A program made the translations under genes and the position numbers. A stretch of 64,000 nucleotides of DNA. It comes from Podocnemis expansa (taxonomy: Eukaryota; Chordata; Testudines; Podocnemididae). Under the pieces are notes generated by a model, which ran no database searches, was not told the DNA's origin, and saw only the letters and a program-made list of their open reading frames with translations. The DNA lies in contig ML681997.1 of the NCBI GenBank assembly GCA_007922195.1, positions 14,119,363 to 14,183,362 of the forward strand, given 5' to 3'. Of this stretch, positions 60,401 to 64,000 are shown piece after piece. Position 1 is the stretch's first letter, and each line of letters begins with the position of its first letter.

Positions 60401-62965
60401 TAACTCCCATTACCTATGAGAGAAGCTGCATCAGATCTCAGTCTGGCCCTGTATTACTGAGGCCGTGTCTGCACTACAAAACTATGTTGACCTAACTTAT
60501 ATCAGTTTACAGCCACTGTAGTTATTAAATTGCTTGTGTGCACACACTTGGCTCCGTGATACATCCTCACCAGGGGTGTGGACATCGATTGTATTGTCAG
60601 TATAGGGCATTGGGGGACAACTCCTGAAAGCCAGTCACAATTGACATAAGTAATACAGTACCTCCATTAACACTTCATTAACCTAACTACACTGACTGGA
60701 CCCTAGTCTACACTTGGAGGGCTTTCAGTGACAGTCGACTGGCAGATACGCAAGGCATGTAAAATGCCTTGTGTATCTACTGGTAACTTTCCAAGCTGCC
60801 GGGACACAATGCTGAAAGCCAACCACAAATGGCTTGTGGTTGGCCTTCAGCTGTGTCTGCTGGGGGCAGGACTTCTGGCACTGAACTTCCGGAGTGCAGC
60901 AGCAAAGTACATACTCACTGCTAATCGCGCCCAGAACGTCAGGCTGATGGTGGTGATTTTGCCGCCGTCAGTGAAGACATATCCTGGGACTCTACACCAC
61001 TCAGAGAGAGTTGGTACTAAATTGCATAGAGAGGCACTCACATCAGCAGAAGCCAGATTTAAGTGAAGACGCTCCCACAACTAAACTGATGCAAGGCAGT
61101 TTCCATCAAACTAACCATGCTGTGTAGCACTGGCCTGAATAAAGAGTGGGTTACTCCAGATACAAGTTGATTATACTGTGGGGACCCGTTAACGCGCGAC
61201 TGGTTAGCGCGCGGATCCGGTTAGCGCGTGCTCCGGTCGTGTCCCCCGAAGCCATCAGGTTAATGCACGGGACTCAGTCACGCGTGGTATGTAAAAGCGG
61301 AAGTTGGCCTGGGCAGGAAAACATGTGGAGTGGCAGTAACGATGCTAGCGTCTCTGGCACTCCCCTGCAAGTGCAGCAGACGCTGGCGCAGATAAGTGAA
61401 GTCAGAGCACACCGCAACGGCGCATTCCCCATTTTGGTGCCCCTCAAGCATTGGCATCCCCTGCAACGCTTACCCAGCTTACCGGGCTGAGCTGGCCCTG
61501 GCAGCGAGCTAGCAACTTACAGAGTCCCACACACTATCTAACAGTGGAAGTTGGCCTGGGCACGGAAACAGGTGGAGTGAGCCTTATTAGTGCTGCACTG
61601 TATTTTATTTATTTATTTTAGCCGTGGTCCCATTTATGCACTGTCCATTTAATGCACGGTTGTGGCCATTTGTCCCACAACACCTGCGCGTTAATGGGTC
61701 TCCACTGTACTAGCTCATGGAAGAGAGGTTACAGTGTATGCAGAGTAGATTAAGCTGGAGTTCTGTTAGCATACAAGAAAAAAAGATCAAGGTTATATAA
61801 AAAAGAAGAACAAAGCTGGAAAAAATGGGATTAAAGAATATTTATAAAAGATAAAACAAGTATTAAAGGCACTGCACTAGCTGTAAGTTAGGCTCATAAA
61901 TGAGCAACTTTTCTTTCATTGAATTATCTCAATGTCATTTTGAAAACCTAACACAGACCTAGCTTGTGTCTGAGTTTAATTTTTTTGGTAACATTAGAGC
62001 CAGTTAACTTTCTTACCTATAAACTCATTTCTGAGTTGTGTCCTGGCTTTTAGCTCTTCTGTCCCCAGGATCACAGCGTTGACAACACTCAGCAGCGTTA
62101 CCATGTAAGGCACGTTATCCGTAACTGAGAGCTCGTTAATTATGACACTGAATCGATACTGCTGGTTCTTCACTGTCTGTTAATACACAAGCAAAACTGT
62201 AGACATTCCAGGTTAGGATCTTTTTTCCCCTTTAATAGCAGGTTCCAAAACAAAATCAGTGTCTTAACTCCTCGTCAGCACATCTCACTAAACACAAGAA
62301 AGGAAAATGCGTGGGAGAGACAGCTCCTTCAATCACTGAAAGGAAAATGCGTGGGAGAGACAGCTCCTTCAATCACACAGCAGACATCTAGTCAACAGAG
62401 AAAATTAAATGGAAACTGATCATTTGCATTAGGAAGCTTCTCTTTTTGACCTTTGATAAGACTCCTTCCTGCTCCTGGATGAAGCCATCCAAGGCTGGGT
62501 TTTGTAGTCCCTGGTGCAGTACATTTTCTCTTTTTGTGAGTTTTCCACTGATACTGGTAGGTCTGCCACAAGGATCCTTAAGGCTATCAGCTGGTGGCCT
62601 CTAACTCAGTCACTGTGCTGCCACTCAAACTTCTGATGAGAAGGAAGGCAGGGTTTTTTTTTTTTTTTCCACTTGCTAAAAAGCTCAGTCTTTAGGTTCC
62701 TGACTAACCAGAATGATGCAACTCACTCCCTACACCTGTGCTGTGTCCCCAGATGGAGGGGGACAACCAATTCTAAGATCAGAGCCAAAATCATAGTTCC
62801 CACCGATCCACCTAGATAACACTATGTTGTACTTTGATTATACACTTGCCTTATAATGCTCCAGAGCATCCAAAGCCAGGACATGTCCATCCACTGAGTA
62901 AATGCAAAGTGCAGCTAGCAACTCAAACACCTGTTTTTTGACCATGACATTAGATGTGTCCAGTG
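35787..62965 (-). CDS. INF2: Inverted formin 2 (INF2), 5' end outside window
   Basis: Formin that nucleates, elongates and severs actin filaments; the CAAX form is known to sit on the endoplasmic reticulum and act in mitochondrial fission. I joined 20 exons on the minus strand by splice sites, phase and remembered similarity to human INF2: 62850-62965, 62017-62176, 59756-59789, 57302-57443, 57025-57166, 54620-55357, 52978-53123, 52826-52887, 50441-50543, 50265-50350, 48357-48457, 45806-45876, 45541-45648, 43557-43627, 42167-42287, 41615-41779, 40192-40294, 39237-39398, 37797-38504, 35787-35842. They sum to 3395 nt, about 1130 residues, and phases agree at every junction. Order: DID, FH1, FH2, DAD, basic C-terminus, CAAX. 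The N-terminal part (roughly 170 residues in human) is missing to the right. All introns I placed are GT-AG except the first, which is GC-AG. The only sequence break is a 10-base gap inside FH1. Confidence 0.93.
36354..36531. mobile_element. hAT-type element
   Basis: Ends CAGTGGTTCTCAACCTTTT / GTGGTTGCGAACCACTG. Flanks CTCCAGTC and CACCAGTC agree at 7 of 8. Confidence 0.75.
36637..36656. repeat. C homopolymer
   Basis: About 20 consecutive C; likely prone to assembly error. Confidence 0.9.
37064..37538. mobile_element. hAT-type element
   Basis: Ends CAGGCGTGGCCAAACTG / AATTTGGCCACCCCTG. Flanks GTTTGTAA (37056-37063) and GTTTATAA (37539-37546) agree at 7 of 8. Contains GCCACATGTGGCTC. Confidence 0.8.
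37797..38504 (-). CDS. INF2: INF2 long C-terminal exon
   Basis: 708 nt of low-complexity Ser/Thr/Glu-rich sequence that ends with the recognisable [19 protein letters not shown] and a basic [12 protein letters not shown] tract. I chose the acceptor at 38505-38506 because a run of pyrimidines precedes it and the phase fits (Pro-Ala junction). A second phase-compatible acceptor before 38567 is weaker. The donor CCAG|gtaaca at 37796 leads to the CAAX exon; reading through instead adds 14 residues to a stop at 37753-37755, a possible non-CAAX form. Confidence 0.86.
38851..38876. repeat. (CA)n microsatellite
   Basis: About 12 uninterrupted CA units in an INF2 intron. Confidence 0.9.
39237..39398 (-). 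CDS. INF2: INF2 WH2/DAD exon ([20 protein letters not shown])
   Basis: 162 nt. Contains [20 protein letters not shown], the WH2-like diaphanous autoregulatory motif that binds actin monomers, aids severing, and pairs with the DID. Ends with a Glu/Lys/Pro-rich linker and donor CCTG|gtaaga. The paralogue has no copy of this exon in the window. Confidence 0.94.
39408..39434. repeat. A run next to the DAD exon acceptor
   Basis: About 27 A on the plus strand, a T run on the coding strand ending about 10 bases before the acceptor of the DAD exon; it serves as the polypyrimidine tract. Confidence 0.8.
40013..40128. mobile_element. Repeat fragment (GAGAGACAAGGT ... CTTCTTCAGATC)
   Basis: Matches, from memory, a repeat common in turtle and crocodile DNA (AGAGACAAGGTGG, TTTTATTGGACCAAC). 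Class not assigned. Confidence 0.45.
40192..40294 (-). CDS. INF2: INF2 basic coiled-coil tail exon ([15 protein letters not shown])
   Basis: 103 nt. Reads [20 protein letters not shown] then [14 protein letters not shown], a charged helix that follows FH2. Leaves one base; donor ATTA|gtgagt. The matching exon of the paralogue (3847-3954) has lost this donor. Confidence 0.9.
40565..40742. mobile_element. Related fold-back repeat (GAAAGCTTATGCCTGAAGAA type)
   Basis: Inverted arms around GCATCTGATGAAGTGG with AGTCCTGTGGCATTTTACAG at the left and its reverse complement at the right. A diverged relative of the family above. Confidence 0.6.
41615..41779 (-). CDS. INF2: INF2 FH2 C-terminal exon ([16 protein letters not shown])
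   Basis: 165 nt, 55 codons. Reads [54 protein letters not shown]. This is the last helical bundle of FH2. Donor AAG|gtttgt is weaker than the rest. Confidence 0.92.
42167..42287 (-). CDS. INF2: INF2 FH2 exon ([13 protein letters not shown])
   Basis: 121 nt. Reads [20 protein letters not shown] then [20 protein letters not shown], helical post/coiled-coil region. Acceptor ttattttcag, donor CAG|gttagt. Confidence 0.91.
42470..42590 (+). mobile_element. MIR-like SINE fragment
   Basis: Reads GCACGGTCTGGTGGTTAGAG then CTGGGGCAAGACACTTCAC, a degenerate MIR tRNA head and core. Confidence 0.55.
43557..43627 (-). CDS. INF2: INF2 FH2 exon ([10 protein letters not shown])
   Basis: 71 nt. Reads [20 protein letters not shown] then KAAG. 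Acceptor ctattttag, donor CCGG|gtagga. Confidence 0.91.
44105..44732. mobile_element. hAT-type element, long
   Basis: Ends CAGTGGCTCTCAAACTTT / ATAGTTTGAGAACTCCTG. Target duplication not convincing. Confidence 0.65.
45541..45648 (-). CDS. INF2: INF2 FH2 exon ([18 protein letters not shown])
   Basis: 108 nt, 36 whole codons. Reads [20 protein letters not shown] then [16 protein letters not shown]. The Lys of LTETK corresponds to the second FH2 actin-contact residue (INF2 K792 by recall). Donor GAG|gtactg. Confidence 0.93.
45806..45876 (-). CDS. INF2: INF2 FH2 exon (VGNFLNY)
   Basis: 71 nt. Reads [20 protein letters not shown] then FLNY, the conserved GN-x-LN core of FH2. Donor TAT|gtaaga-like; ends on a whole codon. 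Confidence 0.92.
46426..46605. mobile_element. hAT-type element
   Basis: Ends CAGGAGTCTCAAACTC / AAGTTTGAGACCCCTG; contains CACATGTGGCCCATGGGC. Flanks agree at 5 of 8. Confidence 0.65.
47343..47553 (-). mobile_element. Fold-back repeat copy
   Basis: Both inverted arms are present; ends GGCTACCCCTTTGGAACC. Direct repeat AATGACA at 47336-47342 and 47554-47560. Confidence 0.72.
48357..48457 (-). CDS. INF2: INF2 FH2 exon ([13 protein letters not shown])
   Basis: 101 nt. Reads [20 protein letters not shown] then [13 protein letters not shown]. Acceptor cctcttttag, donor GAAG|gtaaat. Confidence 0.91.
48621..49160. mobile_element. hAT-type element split by a fold-back repeat
   Basis: Ends CAGTATTTCACAACCTTTAG / GGTTGAGAAACACTG. 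Flanks GTCTAGCT (48613-48620) and GACTAGCT (49161-49168) agree at 7 of 8. The fold-back element 48669-48885 is inside. Confidence 0.75.
48669..48885 (-). mobile_element. Fold-back repeat nested in a hAT element
   Basis: Both arms present. Direct repeat AAAGGAATTAA (11 bp) at 48658-48668 and 48886-48896. It sits inside the hAT element 48621-49160, so it inserted later. Confidence 0.78.
49269..49397 (-). mobile_element. Fold-back repeat, one arm only
   Basis: Single arm from AAGCATCTGATGAAGTGGG to GGCTACCCCTTTGGAAC; the partner arm is absent. No target duplication seen. Confidence 0.65.
50265..50350 (-). CDS. INF2: INF2 FH2 exon ([11 protein letters not shown])
   Basis: 86 nt. Reads [18 protein letters not shown] then [10 protein letters not shown]; leaves two bases. 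Donor CCCAG|gtaagg. Confidence 0.91.
50441..50543 (-). CDS. INF2: INF2 FH2 exon ([13 protein letters not shown])
   Basis: 103 nt. Reads [20 protein letters not shown] then [15 protein letters not shown], a typical FH2 knob segment. Acceptor ctctgcag, donor GAG|gttaga. Confidence 0.92.
50690..50785 (+). mobile_element. MIR-like SINE fragment
   Basis: Reads GGAGACCCAGGTTCAAGTCC then TTGTGTGACCGTAGTCAAG; the B-box-like GGTTCAAGTCC is kept. Confidence 0.55.
50838..51218. mobile_element. hAT-type element
   Basis: Ends CAGTGGTTCCCAACTTGGGG / AAGGTTGGGAACCACTG, with TGGGGTCTGGGGACCACTT near the left end. Target duplication not visible. Confidence 0.68.
52826..52887 (-). CDS. INF2: INF2 FH2 exon ([11 protein letters not shown])
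   Basis: 62 nt. Reads [20 protein letters not shown]. The Ile in NIFLKQF is, from knowledge of formins (mDia1 I845, INF2 I643), the residue whose change to Ala blocks actin assembly. Donor TG|gtaagc. Confidence 0.9.
52978..53123 (-). CDS. INF2: INF2 FH2 exon ([18 protein letters not shown])
   Basis: 146 nt, 48 codons plus two entry bases. Reads [20 protein letters not shown], then [16 protein letters not shown] and VEPKE. This is the FH2 lasso/linker region. Acceptor ctttcag, donor GAG|gtaatc. Confidence 0.92.
53554..53731. mobile_element. hAT-type element
   Basis: Ends CAGTGGTTCTCAACCTTTTG / TGGTTGAGAACCACTG. Same family as 36354-36531 (shared ACACTTACCACTA and GACACAGTAAT). Flanks do not match. 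Confidence 0.7.
54620..55357 (-). CDS. INF2: INF2 FH1 exon, polyproline, with internal 10-N gap
   Basis: 738 nt. Starts [17 protein letters not shown], passes a Ser/Thr/Pro-rich stretch, then long profilin-binding polyproline runs, and ends [17 protein letters not shown], the start of FH2. The prolines lie in two in-frame repeat types, about 45 nt ([12 protein letters not shown] type, 54880-55010) and about 36 nt ([12 protein letters not shown] type, 54770-54866). Ten Ns at 54867-54876 sit between them; taken as exactly ten bases they keep the frame. Donor CGAG|gtaggt. Confidence 0.93.
54767..55050. repeat. Coding minisatellite, G-rich on plus strand, C-rich on coding strand
   Basis: Two in-frame repeat blocks in FH1: units of about 36 nt left of the gap and about 45 nt right of it, then a (GGTGGN)-type tract at about 54999-55045. 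The plus strand has many G runs of three or more. Confidence 0.85.
54867..54876. other. Assembly gap, 10 N, in the INF2 polyproline repeat
   Basis: Short gap between the two proline minisatellites of the FH1 exon. True length is unknown; ten bases happens to keep the frame. Confidence 0.99.
55682..56880 (-). mobile_element. CR1 LINE fragment, minus strand
   Basis: Plus strand begins GAATCATAGAAGATTAGGAT, the reverse of a CR1 3' end. Minus strand at 56647-56877 reads [20 protein letters not shown], a CR1 reverse-transcriptase block, and 56103-56321 reads [18 protein letters not shown]. Many breaks; inactive. Lies between the FH1 exon and the last DID exon of INF2. Confidence 0.88.
57025..57166 (-). 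CDS. INF2: INF2 last DID exon ([13 protein letters not shown])
   Basis: 142 nt. Begins [20 protein letters not shown] and ends [14 protein letters not shown] plus one base (phase 1), donor A|gtaaga. This phase-1 end fits both the FH1 exon of INF2 at 55357 and the FH1 exon of the downstream paralogue at 19606. Confidence 0.92.
57302..57443 (-). CDS. INF2: INF2 DID exon (acidic segment)
   Basis: 142 nt. Reads [38 protein letters not shown], then [10 protein letters not shown]. This is the acidic linker and following helix of the DID. Donor AAA|gtgagt; ends on a whole codon. Confidence 0.92.
58375..58742. mobile_element. Tigger/mariner-type element with TA duplication
   Basis: 368 bp. Ends CAGCTAGTCCTCACTTAGTG and CACTAAGTGAGGACTACCTG are inverted; TA at 58373-58374 and 58743-58744. 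The repeated motif CGTTTAGTGACC lies near both ends. Any residual ORF is too short to be a transposase. Confidence 0.8.
59756..59789 (-). CDS. INF2: INF2 DID micro-exon ([12 protein letters not shown])
   Basis: 34 nt. Completes Gly from the previous exon, then reads [10 protein letters not shown] and leaves two bases of Arg. Donor AAG|gtaagg, acceptor tccatcag. Too short for an ORF scan; recognised by phase and similarity to LQLLDVLARLR of INF2. Confidence 0.88.
60460..61137. mobile_element. Miniature DNA element, long or composite
   Basis: Ends AGGCCGTGTCTGCACTAC / GCTGTGTAGCACTGGCCT are inverted. An internal TAGTCTACACTTGGAGGG suggests a second related end at about 60706. Confidence 0.5.
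61176..61707. mobile_element. Tigger-like element rich in CpG, TA duplication
   Basis: 532 bp. Ends CTGTGGGGACCCGTTAACGC and GCGTTAATGGGTCTCCACTG are inverted; TA on both sides (61174-61175, 61708-61709). Contains TTAGCGCG repeats and many CpG sites. Confidence 0.75.
62017..62176 (-). CDS. INF2: INF2 DID exon ([13 protein letters not shown])
   Basis: 160 nt. Reads [17 protein letters not shown], then a helix with [18 protein letters not shown] and TQLRNEFIG, matching the DID core. Acceptor ctgttaatacag seen in reverse, donor ATAG|gtaaga. Ends in phase 1. Confidence 0.92.
62297..62376. repeat. Two-copy 40-bp tandem duplication
   Basis: The unit GAAAGGAAAATGCGTGGG... through CTCCTTCAATCAC occurs at 62298-62336 and again, unchanged, at 62338-62376. 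It lies in an INF2 intron. Confidence 0.9.
62844..62849 (-). other. GC-AG splice donor (AAG|GCAAGT)
   Basis: The first INF2 intron in the window begins GC rather than GT. The other bases match the strict consensus typical of GC donors, and the protein on both sides (EHYK / TVKNQQYRF) is intact. Confidence 0.8.
62850..62965 (-). CDS. INF2: INF2 DID exon ([20 protein letters not shown])
   Basis: Codes for the armadillo-type segment beginning [12 protein letters not shown] and ending DALEHYK, nearly identical to what I recall of human INF2. The DID binds the DAD and actin-monomer complexes to hold the formin inactive. The exon enters with two bases completing an Ala codon. Its donor is AAG|GCAAGT, a GC-type donor with otherwise perfect consensus. 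Confidence 0.92.
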
Positions 62966-63557
62966 CTGCAGAAAAAGAGAAAAAGTGTATTAGCATACAC
63001 TTCTCTGAAACTCCATTAATATATGACGTACACCAGGAATGGACCTGTGGCTTGCATGGATGCAAGCATTACAGGAAATGCTTGCAGTGAGATTCAAATA
63101 ACTGGACAGTCAAGATCTACACATTTTAAATTCACAAAACCAGTTCCGGTTCTTGAAAAGCGGGAGAAATGTTGCAGGTTTTTATATGAAAAATTATGTC
63201 TTTTGAGTTTAAAGAGGTCCACTATGAATTGTTCTGGTCAACCATCCTATAGTTCTGCTTTCCCTTTCTCTGTGTGTTCCAGAGAGCATTGGCCAAGACA
63301 ACTTACAGATCTTTTACACTGTAGGAAAGAGACTGCACTACTGACTCACCCTACAAATACTTCTACTTTTAGTGAAAAGAGCCCTTTCGTGTATTTTGTT
63401 GCTGTTTGGAAGGACAAGTCTTTTCCTTTTTGGGAGGCTAAAATGAAAGATCACTTTAAAATAGAAAAGCAGAGGAAACAAACTTATCAAACAGTAGAGG
63501 TTTTAAATAACTGTAAGTAATGTGTTTCTAGATATGGCACTGATATTAATAGTATTT

Positions 63558-63732
63558 GTTCCCTCTAATTACTCGTAGACTGTGTGCGCAAACAATTTCT
63601 TTGTGTGCACAAAAACATTTCTTTGTGAGCACCAATATTAGCACCATTGAATTTTTTTGTGCACACTTTATTTTGTTGTGTGCACAGGTTTCATAACCTG
63701 TGCGCGCACACACACGGCACAGCTTAGAGGGA
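63558..63732. mobile_element. Small element with GTTCCCTCTAA ends and TGTGTGCACA repeats
   Basis: GTTCCCTCTAA at the left and TTAGAGGGAA at the right are inverted. Between them TTTCTTTGTGTGCAC-type units recur, plus TGTGCGCGCACACACAC. Confidence 0.5.
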
Positions 63733-63859
63733 ATAGAGAAGAGTAACATTAGAGACGTCAGGGTTTCATTCTGGTTGGTACAGTACAAACTAATAGTAAG
63801 TACTCCCTTGAAGAAATTAAATCTAAATAGACAAAACAAACAAAGGAAGGAAGAAAAAA

Positions 63860-63985
63860 TTATCATTTTACAGAAGGAAACTAATGTCTAGAGAAATTAA
63901 ATTACTTGCTTGAGGTTACACAGGAAATCTATGGCAGTCCTAGTATTTAGACCTTGGATGTTCTGAGTCTTAACCATAAGGACCC
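63860..63985 (-). mobile_element. MIR-like SINE fragment
   Basis: Plus strand reads TTACAGAAGGAAACTAATG, GGTTACACAGGAAATCTATG, GAGTCTTAACCATAAGGACC, the reverse of a MIR core. Similar weaker pieces occur at 17316-17420, 18745-18880, 21435-21565, 49403-49505 and 52005-52105. Confidence 0.5.
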
Positions 63986-64000
63986 CCACTTCTTTGTCAG

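Larger units (their letters stand above)
62966..64000. other. INF2 intron, no further exon seen
   Basis: The exon(s) coding the INF2 start are not here. Contains the element at 63558 and a MIR piece. Confidence 0.6.

Noticed and set aside
62838..63065. ATG at 63065 as the INF2 start
   Set aside because: The first part is intron; the acceptor at 62966 and homology place the exon start at 62965.
1..64000. CRISPR arrays, operons, bacterial promoters or tRNA/rRNA genes
   Set aside because: Nothing of the kind seen; the only tRNA-like sequences are SINE heads.

Overview
The window looks like nuclear DNA of a reptile, most likely a turtle. Genes are split into short exons with GT-AG introns, and the repeats are CR1 LINE fragments, a tRNA-headed SINE with a CR1 tail, many hAT-type elements with 8-bp target duplications, Tigger-like elements with TA duplications, MIR-like pieces, and a family of fold-back elements with the motif CAGGACTCCTTG. 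The turtle assignment rests on my memory of these repeat families and was not tested. There are two assembly gaps (1709-2108 and 54867-54876).

All recognisable coding sequence is on the minus strand and belongs to one gene family, inverted formin 2 (INF2). From right to left, 62965 to 35787 holds 20 exons of a nearly complete INF2: most of the armadillo-like DID, a proline-rich FH1, a full FH2 domain, the WH2/DAD-like motif, a long C-terminal exon, and a small last exon that ends in the prenylation motif CVIQ. The first exon(s) lie beyond position 64000.

From 19606 to 3847 there is a second set of 12 exons, a tandem duplicate of the FH1-FH2 part of INF2. Exon order, phases and most exon lengths match the first copy, and the size differences between FH2 exons are whole codons. 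Every exon is open with usable splice sites. It has no recognisable DID exons upstream. It ends where the donor site after the ENKDR-type exon has been lost, so translation stops at once, with no DAD and no CAAX exon. It is either a short FH1-FH2-only formin with its own promoter, or an alternative cassette spliced to the DID exons of the first copy; the reading phases allow both.

The rest is introns, the stretch between copies (19607-35786) and flanks. It holds transposable elements and otherwise featureless AT-rich DNA. No RNA genes, other protein genes or CRISPR arrays were seen.
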